Below, piece by piece: positions 1-15,276 of a DNA stretch of 64,000 nt. The position numbers and the translations under genes were made by a program. The notes under the pieces are model-generated. The model searched no databases, was not told where the DNA came from, and saw only the letters and a list, made by a program, of their open reading frames with translations. Source of the stretch: Desulfuromonadales bacterium (GTDB lineage: Bacteria > Desulfobacterota > Desulfuromonadia > Desulfuromonadales > BM103); assembly GCA_014860225.1 (NCBI GenBank), contig JACZKE010000009.1, positions 62,001 through 126,000 on the forward strand. Direction: 5' to 3'. The stretch's first letter is position 1. Every line of letters begins with the position of its first letter.

Positions 1-418
1 TCCCCGGAATATCAAAAGCATTGCCCAAAACCACGTTCGCAGTTTTACGCCCGACACCTGGCAATGCAATGAGCGCCGTCAGTTCCTGCGGGACCACGTT
101 TTTATGAAATCTCACCAGCGCAGCTGCACAACCAATCAGGTTTTTAGCCTTGTTGCGAAAAAATCCGGTAGAACGAATCAAGTTTTCAACCTCAACCTGG
201 TCGGCAACGGCCAGACTTGCCGGGTCAAGAAAGCGCTTAAACAAAACAGGCGTCACCAGATTGACCCGCACATCGGTACACTGTGCAGAGAGAATCGTTG
301 CAACCAGCAATTGCCATGGGTTTTGATGGGTGAGGGCGCAACTTGCCTCCGGGTAGGTTACCTGCAGCAGATCGAGAGTGGTGAGCACGTGGCTGGATGT
401 AATTCGTGAGATTTTCAT
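1..418 (-). CDS. nth: Endonuclease III, partial (C-terminus cut by window edge)
   Basis: DNA glycosylase/AP lyase that removes oxidised pyrimidines in base-excision repair. The first 139 codons are present, against about 210 in the family. The helix-hairpin-helix LPGVGRKTANVV lies at residues 119-130 and contains the catalytic Lys125 (equivalent to Lys120 of the E. coli enzyme). ILSAQCTD near residues 42-49 is also typical. The catalytic Asp and the C-terminal Cys cluster for [4Fe-4S] lie beyond the window edge. The start is ATG at 418. It is transcribed in the same direction as the hydrolase gene upstream (start 1230). Confidence 0.93.
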   Translation of the reverse strand, partial: MKISRITSSHVLTTLDLLQVTYPEASCALTHQNPWQLLVATILSAQCTDVRVNLVTPVLFKRFLDPASLAVADQVEVENLIRSTGFFRNKAKNLIGCAAALVRFHKNVVPQELTALIALPGVGRKTANVVLGNAFDIPG

Positions 419-495
419 GTTTACAACGCAGGTATCTATTGAATTGACTAGAAATACTGTTATCAACCCTGTCCACAGAGTTTTCCACAAGCGGA

Positions 496-1230
496 TTAAC
501 CGGGAGCAGCTTCCATACGTGTGCCTGTCAACGGCTTCAAACGCACTGAGCGCCGCGTATCCGTGACCTGCACCGTCATGGTCAGCGGCAAATGACTGGA
601 GGCCTGGCGAGCCAGAAAGCTGTGATTGATTGAAGCCTCGAGAACTCGTACTGCTCCACGCAGATATGCGCGGTCTCGCCCGAAAATCGGAAAACGGGCA
701 GGGTAGGTGCCTCGCCAAAGCGGCCGGCGGGTCCGCCGCAGGGTCGAGGCCAGCTCCAGATTACCGGCACCCCAGACGTAGTCGGCAAAATCGCCCATAA
801 TCAATGCCGGGCAAACCAGGGATGGGTTACCGAGCAGATCCGGTCCAAGCAGATTTGCAATCTGGTGGATGCGCAGGCGGGGAAAACTGTCGAGGCAGAC
901 ATTAAGCAGGTGCATACGCTTGCCGCCAAGCTCCACGTCAGCACGCAGACACTGGCCACCGTAACCGAGATCGAATTTCTGCACCGCCTTTAGCGGGAAA
1001 AAAGAAAGATAGGCGAGCGTTCCACCACCGGCATCCCGATAAACATCCAGGCCGAGACGTTCCGCAAGATAGGGCAGAATATCAAGCTGATGCGTTGCAC
1101 CAAACTCCTGTAAAGCTACGATATCGGGAGCGGTGTCTGCAATCACATTCAAAATCCGGTCAGGATTGATCCAACCGTCACTGCCGCGGCAATCTTGAAT
1201 GTTATAGGTCATGATGCGGGCGGTGGTCAT
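496..1230 (-). CDS. Endonuclease/exonuclease/phosphatase (EEP) family protein
   Basis: Metal-dependent phosphoesterase fold, 244 aa from the chosen start. TYNIQ near residue 8, VALQEFG (metal-binding Glu), MGDFADYVWG (catalytic Asp region) and a C-terminal SSHLPL in place of the usual SDH motif all support the fold. An ATG 51 bases upstream (1281) is possible, but ATG 1230 is preceded by a GAGG-type ribosome site and begins right at the conserved core. The substrate cannot be told from sequence: family members cut DNA, RNA, phospholipids or inositol phosphates. No signal peptide is evident, so it is probably cytoplasmic. The Ser in place of the usual Asp in the last motif is mildly unusual. 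Confidence 0.8.
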   Translation of the reverse strand: MTTARIMTYNIQDCRGSDGWINPDRILNVIADTAPDIVALQEFGATHQLDILPYLAERLGLDVYRDAGGGTLAYLSFFPLKAVQKFDLGYGGQCLRADVELGGKRMHLLNVCLDSFPRLRIHQIANLLGPDLLGNPSLVCPALIMGDFADYVWGAGNLELASTLRRTRRPLWRGTYPARFPIFGRDRAYLRGAVRVLEASINHSFLARQASSHLPLTMTVQVTDTRRSVRLKPLTGTRMEAAPG

Positions 1231-1299
1231 ACCTGCCTCGCTGCCAGGAAGCTGTCGTACGTAACCAGAACCTGGTACCACTAAATAGTGGCAGCGCTA

Positions 1300-1869
1300 T
1301 TATTGCTGAGTCAGACGTTTGACACTTCGAATAACGACTGGCTCCACGGGAACATCACTGAACCGACGATATGTGTGCGTCGGGCTGGCGGCAATCTTGT
1401 CTACCACATCCATTCCTTTGACGACTTTGCCAAACACGGCGTAACCATAGCCTCTGGCCGTGGTATCTTTGTGGTCGAGAAAAGCATTATCCTTGAGGTT
1501 GATGAAAAACTGGCTGGTTGCACTGTCAACCACGCCGGTGCGGGCCATGGCGATAGTGCCGCGCAGGTTACGCAAACCATTGCTGGCCTCATTTTTGATT
1601 TCTTCTCCGGTCTTTTTCGGCTCCATTTCGGCGGTAAAGTTGCCGCCCTGGATCATGAAGTCTTTAATGACCCGATGAAAGATTGTGTCTGCGTAGTGTC
1701 CGCTATCCGTATAGGCCAGGAAGTTGGCCACCGACAACGGCGCCTTTTCGCTGTCCAGCTCTACGGTAATGTCGCCAAAGTTGGTTTCAATGACAACCAG
1801 ATCCAAGGCAAATGCCGGAGCAGTCAGCAGCAAGGTTGCAAAGAGAGTAGTCAGTAAAATGTTTTTCAT
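1300..1869 (-). CDS. Secreted cyclophilin-type peptidyl-prolyl isomerase
   Basis: Cyclophilin, 189 aa, isomerises X-Pro bonds. Residues 1-21 form a signal peptide ending in APAFA, so the protein is likely periplasmic. The cyclophilin core is clear: [13 protein letters not shown] near residues 64-76 (catalytic Arg in FHR), SATSQFFIN near 115-123 and [15 protein letters not shown]. It resembles the E. coli PpiA/PpiB type in length. It lies 18 bases after the gpsA stop, so it is probably cotranscribed with gpsA. The site AAAGGA lies upstream of the ATG at 1869. Confidence 0.93.
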   Translation of the reverse strand: MKNILLTTLFATLLLTAPAFALDLVVIETNFGDITVELDSEKAPLSVANFLAYTDSGHYADTIFHRVIKDFMIQGGNFTAEMEPKKTGEEIKNEASNGLRNLRGTIAMARTGVVDSATSQFFINLKDNAFLDHKDTTARGYGYAVFGKVVKGMDVVDKIAASPTHTYRRFSDVPVEPVVIRSVKRLTQQ

Positions 1870-1887
1870 CGTCGTTCGTCCTTTCCC

Positions 1888-2892
1888 TTACTCGTCTTCA
1901 GAGGTCAGTGTCCGCATCATCAGATCGGCAGCCGCCTGCTGAGGGTCTTTGTTTTCGTAGAGAACCTGATACATCTGCTCGGTGATCGGCATGACTACAC
2001 CGAGCCGGGTAGACAGTTGGTAAGCGGAAAGGGTCGTCTTGACGCCTTCAGCCACCATGCGCATCTGTTTGAGAATGTCATCCAGTTTGCGGCCGCGGCC
2101 GAGCTCGATGCCGACTGAGCGGTTTCTGGAAAGATCACCGGTGCAGGTTAACACCAGATCACCCATACCAGCCAGACCGGAAAACGTTGCTTCCTGGGCA
2201 CCCATAGCATTACCGAGCCGGGCTATTTCAGCCAGGCCGCGCGTAATCAGGGCGGCACGGGCATTATGGTTAAAGCCAAGTCCGTCAGCCACGCCGGCGG
2301 CCAGAGCAATCACGTTCTTTATCGCACCGCCGATTTCAACGCCGACAACATCCTGGTTGGTATAAACCCGGAAATAGTTGGTACTGAACAGCTCCTGTAT
2401 CCGAACCGCCACATCAAGATTGTCAGCCGCCACAGAAACCGCCGTTGGTTGTTCTGCGGCGACTTCGCGAGCAAAAGACGGTCCGGAAAGGAAGGCGCTC
2501 CGGTTCTTGACGCCTGTGCCAATGACTTCCTGCAAAACTTCCGACATGGTCATCAACGTGTCGTTTTCAATCCCCTTGGCCGCTGAAACCAGCAGACAGT
2601 CATCCGCCAGGTGTGGTTTAAGTTGTTTGAGGACAGGACGCATGACCTGCGACGGCGACACCAGAACCACAACCTGACAACCCTCAACGGCATCGGTGAG
2701 GATATTGGTGTATGAGAGGTTTGAGGAGAGGGTTATTCCATCCAGGTAAAGATCATTCATGCAGGTCTTCGACAACCGGTCTGCCAGGTCTTTTTCATAG
2801 ACCCAGAGGGTCACCTTGTAACCTTTTTTGGCCAACAGGTTGGCAAGGGTTGTTCCCCAGCTTCCGGCACCAATGACTCCGATTTTCATCAT
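1888..2892 (-). CDS. gpsA: Glycerol-3-phosphate dehydrogenase [NAD(P)+]
   Basis: Reduces dihydroxyacetone phosphate to sn-glycerol-3-phosphate for phospholipid synthesis. Length is 334 aa, normal for the family. The N-terminal Rossmann motif GVIGAGSWGTTLA is at residues 5-17. SAAKGIE, FLSGPSFAREVA and the catalytic region GGAIKNVIALAAGVADG follow in the expected order, and GLAGMGDLVLTCTG lies in the C-terminal domain. The first ATG (2892) has GAGGT about 7 bases upstream; a second ATG follows directly. It sits 9 bases after the TPR gene in the same orientation. Confidence 0.97.
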   Translation of the reverse strand: MMKIGVIGAGSWGTTLANLLAKKGYKVTLWVYEKDLADRLSKTCMNDLYLDGITLSSNLSYTNILTDAVEGCQVVVLVSPSQVMRPVLKQLKPHLADDCLLVSAAKGIENDTLMTMSEVLQEVIGTGVKNRSAFLSGPSFAREVAAEQPTAVSVAADNLDVAVRIQELFSTNYFRVYTNQDVVGVEIGGAIKNVIALAAGVADGLGFNHNARAALITRGLAEIARLGNAMGAQEATFSGLAGMGDLVLTCTGDLSRNRSVGIELGRGRKLDDILKQMRMVAEGVKTTLSAYQLSTRLGVVMPITEQMYQVLYENKDPQQAAADLMMRTLTSEDE

Positions 2893-3712
2893 AATAAAAC
2901 CTCAGATGGCTTTCTTTTTCTTTTCAATCCGCTCGCGCACCTGTGCTGTTTTCCGTTCCAGTATATCCGGTTTGGGATAAATTCCTGCCAGATCTTCGAG
3001 AATCTTCAGTGCCTCAAGCAGTTCTTCCTGCGCTTCCAGAACCGTTGCCAGACCGAAACTAGCTTCAAGGGCAAAAGGGCTTTCCGTCCAGCGCTCCACC
3101 ACCAGTCGATAGGCTCCGGCCGCCTCGGGAAGCTTGCCTTCAAGAGCATAGGTCACGGCTATACGATACTGCACCTCGGCAGTCAAAGTGCTTTGTGGAT
3201 AATTATTCAGCAGACTATCGAACTCAATCCTTGCCTGATCGAAATGATTCAAACGAAAGTAGCAGTCGGCTACCTCGTACTGCAGTTGGTCCTTTTCCGG
3301 GACTGGATGATCAAGAACTTTCTGGTAAACCGCTATCGCCTGACTGCAGTCATTGAGACGATACTTGTAAAGAACGGCGACCTGCTGCATGGCCGGCAAC
3401 ACCTCTGCGGATCCCGGGAAGTCCCGTTCAAGCAGAAGATAGGTCAACAAGGCATCAGAATAACGGCCAAGATACAGATCCTGAATCTCGGCAGTCTGGA
3501 AAAGCACTTCCGGAGTTCGTTCGAAAGCCGGATATTTGTCGTGCAGTTGTTCAAAAAGTTCAACAGCCTCGACATATTTACCCGCCAGCCTGAGTGCCAG
3601 ACCTTGCTGGAATGTCTCTTCGAGTCTCGTTTGCAGATTAGCGTAATACCAGAAACCTCCGGCAACCATCATCAACAACAAAGTTAGACCGAGAAAAGCC
3701 CAAAGTCTTTTT

Positions 3713-6217
<2,505 letters not shown>

Positions 6218-6221
6218 TACA

Positions 6222-6240
6222 GATTTTCCTCCGGAAAATC
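6222..6240 (-). promoter_or_regulatory. Hairpin enclosing the gyrA ribosome-binding site
   Basis: Read on the minus strand, an 8-bp perfect stem GATTTTCC/GGAAAATC with loop GGA lies 4 bases before the gyrA ATG (6217). The Shine-Dalgarno core GGAGG is formed by the loop and the first stem bases, so folding would hide it. The structure is seen directly; a regulatory role is inferred. Confidence 0.45.
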
Positions 6241-6311
6241 AGGAACGCAGGACGCGGGTTGCTGGACACGCTTCTGACAAGTCCCCAACCCACAGCCCCT
6301 GGTCCCAGGTT

Positions 6312-9805
<3,494 letters not shown>

Positions 9806-9857
9806 ACCTGATAGAAAAAAAAACCCTTAATATATAAAGGCCTTTTATAATTTATTT

Positions 9858-10970
9858 TTATAAACGCATCGGCATGATAACAGCAAGATAACCATCTTCA
9901 TCAACGGGTTGAATTAATCCTGGTGACAAGTTATCTTTGAGAATCATACAAATATTATCCTGATCCTGTACCTGCAATATATCCAGTAAATAGCGGGCAT
10001 TAAAACCAATAGAAAGTTCAGGACCCTGATATTCAATATCCAGCTCTTCGCGAGCATCTCCGAGTTCCGGGTTGGATGATGAAACTTCAAGAAGATTATT
10101 TTTGAAATTCATTTTTACACCACGGGATTTTTCACTGGAGAGAATAATCATGCGACGCAAGGCATGCAAAAACGGATAAACTGCAATTGTGGCCTTTTGT
10201 TCATTTGTTTTAGGAATAACGCGGCTATAGTCAGGAAATTCTCCATCAACCAGTCGCATTATAATGACTGTCTTATTTTTGCTGACAACAGCATTATTAT
10301 CCATAAAACCGAGTGACAGATCCCCCTCGCCTTCTTCAGCAAGTTTTTTTAGTTCGTGAATACCTTTACGAGGCAAAATAACTCCTCGTGATAATTCCGT
10401 ACTTTCAACTGCATCTATTCGCTTATCTATCATGGAAAGACGGTGGCCATCTGTGGCTACTAGACGCAATTGATGAGTATCTTTCTGAACCTGACAGAAA
10501 ATTCCATTTAGATTGTATTTACTTTCATCCTGAGAAACAGCAAAGAGCGTTTTTTCTATCATTTCTTTACATAAATTACTCGCAATGAATACAAAATTTC
10601 CTTTATTTGGCTTAGGAAAATTTGGAAATTCGTCAGCTGATAATCCAACTATATTGAACTGTGCCTTGCCACATTCGATCTCTATCCAACAATTATCCTT
10701 GGAATTAAAAATGACTTCGTTATCTGGCAATTCCTTTATAATTTCATAAAGTTTTTTAGCAGAGACAGTTACCTTTCCTGGTTTACGTATGTTCGCCGGA
10801 TAGGATGATTGCATACCAACTTCAAGATCTGTTGCTGTCAGTTGTAATTCACCATCTACTGCTTCCAAAAGAACATTAGAAAGAACCGGTATGGTATTAC
10901 GTTTTTCAACAATACCCTGGACTCTGGAAAGTCCTTTGAGGAATACTTCTTTTTCGATGGTGAAATTCAT
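9858..10970 (-). CDS. dnaN: DNA polymerase III beta sliding clamp
   Basis: Ring-shaped processivity clamp, 370 aa, normal for the family. The start MNFTIEKEVFLKGL and the end VIMPMRL are diagnostic, as is LVATDGHRLSMID in the middle domain. The protein has three repeated clamp folds. A short AT-rich stretch of 52 bases separates it from recF. The 231-base gap on the dnaA side holds candidate origin elements. Base composition is more AT-rich than in the later metalloid region. Confidence 0.99.
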   Translation of the reverse strand: MNFTIEKEVFLKGLSRVQGIVEKRNTIPVLSNVLLEAVDGELQLTATDLEVGMQSSYPANIRKPGKVTVSAKKLYEIIKELPDNEVIFNSKDNCWIEIECGKAQFNIVGLSADEFPNFPKPNKGNFVFIASNLCKEMIEKTLFAVSQDESKYNLNGIFCQVQKDTHQLRLVATDGHRLSMIDKRIDAVESTELSRGVILPRKGIHELKKLAEEGEGDLSLGFMDNNAVVSKNKTVIIMRLVDGEFPDYSRVIPKTNEQKATIAVYPFLHALRRMIILSSEKSRGVKMNFKNNLLEVSSSNPELGDAREELDIEYQGPELSIGFNARYLLDILQVQDQDNICMILKDNLSPGLIQPVDEDGYLAVIMPMRL

Positions 10971-10994
10971 AATGTCCTCCTTGTCAACAGGCTT

Positions 10995-11200
10995 TACTTA
11001 TATTTAATAACTAATAAATTAAAAGCTAGTAGTAGTAGTAAGTCTTGTTGATTAATCAAATAACTTATTATTTCTCTAAAAAACAGATACTTAGAAACTA
11101 TATAACTCATGGTAAAAACTGTTTATAAAATGGGGATAAGGGAGATTTTTAAAGTTTGCTCTTCTTATGCCCAGGTTATACCCACCCTTATGAACAACTT
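10995..11200. other. oriC: Candidate oriC unwinding region with DnaA-trio repeats
   Basis: The dnaN-dnaA gap (10971-11201) holds, in order from dnaN: an AT-rich stretch (about 10999-11024); TAG TAG TAG TAG TAA on the plus strand (11027-11041), matching the published DnaA-trio unit 5'-[T/A]A[G/A]-3'; a weak box (TAATCAACA on the minus strand, 11046-11054); TTATCCCCA on the minus strand (11131-11139); and three relaxed box-like 9-mers TTATGCCCA (11165), TTATACCCA (11176) and TTATGAACA (11188), spaced 11 and 12 bases apart. The order boxes - trios - AT-rich - dnaN is that of the Bacillus subtilis unwinding region. Most boxes are degenerate, so this is an inference. Confidence 0.6.
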
Positions 11201-11201
11201 A

Positions 11202-12557
11202 TCAGTTGGTCAGTTCCTTCCTTAAATTTTCAATTGTGGTACGTAACTGAAAATCTACTTCCATAAGTTTTTCTATTTTACGTATAGCATGGATTATAGT
11301 TGAATGATCTTTACCGCCAAAACGATCACCGATTTCAGGATAAGAAGAGGGTGTCAGTTGCCTTGAGAGATACATAGCTATCTGTCTGGGAAGTACAACG
11401 GCTTTCAGTCTTTTTGCCGATTTTATATCAGATATTTTCATATTGAAGTGGATGCTGACTCTTTTAATAATTTCTTCCACAGAAAGTTCACGATTGCGCT
11501 CAACCAGTATATCCTTAAGAACATTACGGGCCATTTCCAGTGAAACCGGTATAGAAGTAAGACTGGCATATGCTCCTATTCTTATTAAATAGCCTTCTAG
11601 TTCCCTTACATTGTTACAGATGGAGTTAGCTAAAAAAAGAGCTACATCTTCTGGAAGTTTTATGCAGTTCTGTTCAGCCTTCATTTTAAGAATAGCCAAC
11701 TTTGTTTCCACATCAGGCGGTTGTATATCTGCAATTAATCCCCATTCAAAGCGGGAACGTAACCTCTCTTCTAAACCAGGTATATCTTTGGGAAACTTGT
11801 CGGATGTTACAATAATCTGTTTGTGTGATTCGTAAAGAGCATTAAAGGTGTGGAAAAATTCTTCTTGAGTACGTTCCTTGCCGGCTATGAATTGAATATC
11901 GTCAATCAAGATAACATCCATGGAACGAAATTTATTGCGAAATTCATCCATACGGTTATAACGTAATGAATTGATGAGTTCGTTCATAAATTTTTCAGAA
12001 GTATAGTAACAAATGCGCATATGCGGCGATTTTTTATAAATTGCGTTGCCGATTGCATTAACGAGATGGGTTTTTCCTAAACCCACACCCCCGTAGATAA
12101 AAAGAGGGTTGTAGGTTGTTGCCGGGTTGTTAGCTACAGCCATGGCGGCAGCATAAGCAAATTGGTTTGAAGAACCTGAAACGAATTCGTCAAAAGTATA
12201 TTTTCGGTTTAGATTTAAATCTACCGAATGGCTATTTCTTATGATTTGTTCTTTTACAACCACAGCATTTGCTGTGGTCTGTTTATTTGTAGTTTTGTCA
12301 GGAAGGTTGATTTTAGCCTGGCTGTCAACGGTAAATTGAAGTCGATAGGTGACCGCGGAGAGTTCAGAGAGAATTTTTTGAATCAGTTTACCGTAGTTAT
12401 CTTTAACCCAATCCAAAACAAACCGGTTTGGCACTTCAAGATAGACCATATCTTGCTCGATTTTAACGAGTTTTAATGGTTTTATCCAGGTTGAGAAGTG
12501 TTGTGGACTGAGATTCAGTTCCAGGTGTGCGAGAGTGTCATTCCAGAGTTTACTCAT
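11202..12557 (-). CDS. dnaA: Chromosomal replication initiator DnaA
   Basis: AAA+ initiator, 451 aa. Domain I spans about residues 1-80, followed by a linker with TNKQTTANAV. Walker A GGVGLGKTHLVNAIG and Walker B VILIDDIQFIAGKE lie in domain III. The domain IV signature GGKDHSTIIHAIRKIEKL contacts DnaA boxes. Strong boxes lie upstream of its start (12609-12640), allowing autoregulation. It is divergent from rpmH, a very common origin arrangement. Confidence 0.99.
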   Translation of the reverse strand: MSKLWNDTLAHLELNLSPQHFSTWIKPLKLVKIEQDMVYLEVPNRFVLDWVKDNYGKLIQKILSELSAVTYRLQFTVDSQAKINLPDKTTNKQTTANAVVVKEQIIRNSHSVDLNLNRKYTFDEFVSGSSNQFAYAAAMAVANNPATTYNPLFIYGGVGLGKTHLVNAIGNAIYKKSPHMRICYYTSEKFMNELINSLRYNRMDEFRNKFRSMDVILIDDIQFIAGKERTQEEFFHTFNALYESHKQIIVTSDKFPKDIPGLEERLRSRFEWGLIADIQPPDVETKLAILKMKAEQNCIKLPEDVALFLANSICNNVRELEGYLIRIGAYASLTSIPVSLEMARNVLKDILVERNRELSVEEIIKRVSIHFNMKISDIKSAKRLKAVVLPRQIAMYLSRQLTPSSYPEIGDRFGGKDHSTIIHAIRKIEKLMEVDFQLRTTIENLRKELTN

Positions 12558-12864
12558 ACCGGCATCAGTCGTTACTCAAGTTTCCAGATGGATACAATGA
12601 GAACAGGCTTATCCACAATGTTTTAAACAACCGTGGATAACTTAAAAAGGGTTAAAAGTCAGGTAGTTAGAGAAAAATTAATTAGCTGAAACTTGACGTC
12701 AAAGCCTATCAGAGGATTTTTTTTATTGCAAGCTAAAATTCTGTTCAGGACAACAACTTTTAAAGCTATTATGTTTTTCGTTCTTGACATTATTTTTTAA
12801 CTATGCTTAAAAGTCCCTTTTACAAATATTATCAACTTGAAGATAAACAGGAGATAGAAAAGTC
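12558..12864. other. dnaA-rpmH intergenic region with two strong DnaA boxes
   Basis: This 307-base gap holds a consensus DnaA box TTATCCACA on the plus strand (12609-12617) and TTATCCACG on the minus strand (12632-12640). They form an inverted pair 14 bases apart. The rest is AT-rich and carries the rpmH promoter. It is probably the second half of a bipartite origin and/or the dnaA autoregulatory site. Confidence 0.75.
12784..12812 (+). promoter_or_regulatory. Promoter for rpmH operon
   Basis: A perfect -35 TTGACA (12784-12789) is followed after 17 bases by TTAAAA (12807-12812). It lies about 50 bases before the rpmH ATG. The -35 is strong and the -10 is weak. Confidence 0.55.
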
Positions 12865-13014
12865 ATGAAACGCACCTATCAACCAAGTAAAGTAAGTCGC
12901 AAACGCACTCACGGTTTTCGTAAGCGCATGCGCTCAAAAAGTGGTTCGAATATTATCAAACGTCGGCGTGCTCGTGGCCGCAAGTCTTTGGCCGTATCGA
13001 TTCCTGTCAAATAA
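12865..13014 (+). CDS. rpmH: 50S ribosomal protein L34
   Basis: The 49-aa very basic protein [18 protein letters not shown]... with RMRSKSG and the RRRARGRK tail is unmistakable L34. A GGAGA ribosome site lies about 8 bases upstream. It is the first gene of rpmH-rnpA-yidD-yidC, divergent from dnaA. Confidence 0.98.
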   Translation: MKRTYQPSKVSRKRTHGFRKRMRSKSGSNIIKRRRARGRKSLAVSIPVK

Positions 13015-13028
13015 CAGTAAATCTACGG

Positions 13029-13385
13029 TTGCAAGGTGAACAGACCCTCGAAAAGTTTCGCCGCATTCGCCGTTCAAGCGATTATGAACGAATCTGGCAT
13101 GAGGGACAACGTTATCACACAAAGCATTTTGTTGTAATTGTGAACCCTGGACGGGATTTTTCTCGTCTGGGGATTACCGTGAGTCGTAAGGTTGGCAATG
13201 CTGTTTGCCGCAATCGGCTCAAACGCTGGATTCGTGACTTGTTCAGAAGCAGTTATAAGCAGTTTGAACCGGTTGCAGATATCTCAATCATCGCCAAACG
13301 CCAAGCTGGCCGCCTGAGTCATCTTCAAGTGGACCAGGAACTTCTGGCAGTTTTTGCCCGCCTGGAGACCGATGATCATGATTAA
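13029..13385 (+). CDS. rnpA: Ribonuclease P protein component
   Basis: Protein subunit of RNase P, which matures tRNA 5' ends, 118 aa. The conserved block RLGITVSRKVGNAVCRNRLKRWIRDLFR (about residues 45-73) contains the RNR motif. The only suitable start is TTG at 13029, 14 bases after the rpmH stop; no ATG or GTG is in frame. The lack of a clear ribosome site suggests translation coupled to rpmH. Its end overlaps the yidD start. Confidence 0.95.
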   Translation: MQGEQTLEKFRRIRRSSDYERIWHEGQRYHTKHFVVIVNPGRDFSRLGITVSRKVGNAVCRNRLKRWIRDLFRSSYKQFEPVADISIIAKRQAGRLSHLQVDQELLAVFARLETDDHD

Positions 13386-13590
13386 ACGGTTAACCTTAGC
13401 GGGTATTACCTTTTATAGAACCTTTCTTTCCCCATTAAAACCGCCTACCTGCCGTTTTTACCCTTCCTGCTCTATGTACACCCTTGATGCCGTTAACAGG
13501 TATGGTGTTTTGAGTGGTCTTTGGTTAGGTATTAAACGTCTGGCCCGTTGTCATCCCTGGCACCCTGGGGGATTTGATCCCGTTGACTAG
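13372..13590 (+). CDS. yidD: Membrane protein insertion efficiency factor YidD
   Basis: A 72-aa protein of the Cys-containing YidD family: PTCRFYPSCSMYTLDAVNRYG and LARCHPWHPGGFDPV are diagnostic. It acts at the inner-membrane surface beside YidC. ATG 13372 has GGAG upstream; ATG 13378 (MIKRLTLAG) is an alternative that looks more like the family start. The gene overlaps the rnpA end by 14 bases. Confidence 0.95.
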   Translation: MIMIKRLTLAGITFYRTFLSPLKPPTCRFYPSCSMYTLDAVNRYGVLSGLWLGIKRLARCHPWHPGGFDPVD

Positions 13591-13623
13591 GATCTGATCA
13601 TTAACAGGAGTTTTTCTTAAATT

Positions 13624-15267
13624 ATGAATTCATCTGAAAATAAAAATCTTGTTCTTGCTATGGTCCTCATGCTTGCCGTTTGGCTTGGCTTTTCTTTCTT
13701 ATTCCCTCCGGAACCGAAGAATCAGCAGCAAATGGTTGAAAAATCCACGACGCAGCCGACTGATGTCAATAAGGCTCAGGAGCAACCTGTTCGCACACCG
13801 GGAGCCATTGAAACCCAAGTGGAATCGGTTGCAGATTCTGCAAATGCCCCGACAACCGAAACCTATGCGCCAGCCCGGGAAATCGTCGTTGACACAGACA
13901 AATATCAGGCCGTTTTTACTACTCAAGGGGCCCGTCTGATTTCTTTCAAGCTAAAGGAATATAAGGCTACGGCCGATAAAAATGCTCCTCCTGTACAGAT
14001 GCTTGAAAGCGGTCCGCTGCGTTATTCGACCTTACGCACGACCGGATCGGAGGGATTTCACTTAAGTGAAGATGCAAATTTTGAAACAGATTCCCCGGAA
14101 GTTGTCGAGGTTGCAGACGGTGGTCAGGTTACCATCCGTTTTCAGCATGTTGCAGCGAATGGCATTAAATACGTCAAAACGTTCCTGATTCGTGGCGACG
14201 GGTACATGATCGATTTAGGGTTTGAATTGTCCAACACCACGACAACACCACAACGTGGCACCATTAACCTCGCCCTGGTACAGCACTGGGATGATTCTCT
14301 CAAGGCAGATAGCTACTCATTTTCCGGCCCTGCTACTCTGGTAAAGGATAAGATAGAAGAAGTTAAAGTTGATAAACTCAAGGAAGGCTCAGTAAGCTAC
14401 AACCAGGATGCTGTCTGGACCTCCTTTCAGACCAAGTATTTTATTTCTGTTGTAGTGCCGGGAGAGAATGTTGCTGAGAAAATTCAGGTTTCTCGAAATG
14501 GTGACGCTATAGAAAACCATTTAGAAACATCCTATTTCACCCTGGAGGGCGGCGAACGCCGCCAGCTCGATTATCTTGTTTACATCGGCCCCAAAGAACC
14601 GGAACCGCTCACAGCTGCCGGCCATCAGTTGGATAAGGTTGTAAGTTTCGGTTTTTTTAACCTTCTGGCGCAACCGCTTTTTGTGGTTCTTACCTTTTTC
14701 TACGGTTTTTTTAAGAATTACGGCGTGGCTATTATTCTTCTGACAGTCCTGATCAAAATCATTTTTTGGCCATTGACGCACAAGAGTTATTCGTCAATGA
14801 AGTCGATGCAGAAACTTCAACCGGAAATGCAGAAGTTACGCGAGAAGTTTAAGAATGATAAAGAACGCCTTAATAAAGAGATGATGACGCTGTATAAGAC
14901 TCATCGCGTCAACCCTTTGGGCGGTTGTCTGCCTATGCTGGTACAGATCCCGGTCTTCTTTGCCCTTTATCAGGTCCTGCTTAATTCCATAGCACTTCGG
15001 CATGCGCCTTTTGCCTTCTGGTTGACGGATCTCTCTGCTAAAGATCCTTACTACATAACACCGATCCTGATGGGTGTTAGTATGTTTGTGCAGCAAAAGA
15101 TGACACCGACAACTGCTGATCCGATGCAAGCTAAGATTTTCATGATGATGCCGATTGTTTTCACCTTCATGTTCTTGAACTTTCCATCAGGACTGGTCAT
15201 CTACTGGTTGGTGAACAACCTTTTAACCATTTTACAGCAATATTTCATTCATCGTAAAGCCACCTGA
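13624..15267 (+). CDS. yidC: Membrane protein insertase YidC
   Basis: Inner-membrane insertase/foldase, 547 aa, the long Gram-negative form. An N-terminal transmembrane helix (NLVLAMVLMLAVWLGFSFLF) is followed by the large periplasmic beta-sandwich domain (about 50-340) and the five-helix core from about residue 345 (YGFFKNYGVAIILLTVLIK, NPLGGCLPMLVQIPVFFALY, PTTADPMQAKIFMMMP). It follows rpmH-rnpA-yidD as in most bacteria, with a 33-base gap from yidD. Confidence 0.99.
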   Translation: MNSSENKNLVLAMVLMLAVWLGFSFLFPPEPKNQQQMVEKSTTQPTDVNKAQEQPVRTPGAIETQVESVADSANAPTTETYAPAREIVVDTDKYQAVFTTQGARLISFKLKEYKATADKNAPPVQMLESGPLRYSTLRTTGSEGFHLSEDANFETDSPEVVEVADGGQVTIRFQHVAANGIKYVKTFLIRGDGYMIDLGFELSNTTTTPQRGTINLALVQHWDDSLKADSYSFSGPATLVKDKIEEVKVDKLKEGSVSYNQDAVWTSFQTKYFISVVVPGENVAEKIQVSRNGDAIENHLETSYFTLEGGERRQLDYLVYIGPKEPEPLTAAGHQLDKVVSFGFFNLLAQPLFVVLTFFYGFFKNYGVAIILLTVLIKIIFWPLTHKSYSSMKSMQKLQPEMQKLREKFKNDKERLNKEMMTLYKTHRVNPLGGCLPMLVQIPVFFALYQVLLNSIALRHAPFAFWLTDLSAKDPYYITPILMGVSMFVQQKMTPTTADPMQAKIFMMMPIVFTFMFLNFPSGLVIYWLVNNLLTILQQYFIHRKAT

Positions 15268-15276
15268 TCGCTGATT

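Noticed and set aside
481-489. TTTTCCACA as an origin DnaA box
   Set aside because: It fits only a relaxed consensus, stands alone beside a partial nth gene and is more than 10 kb from dnaA.
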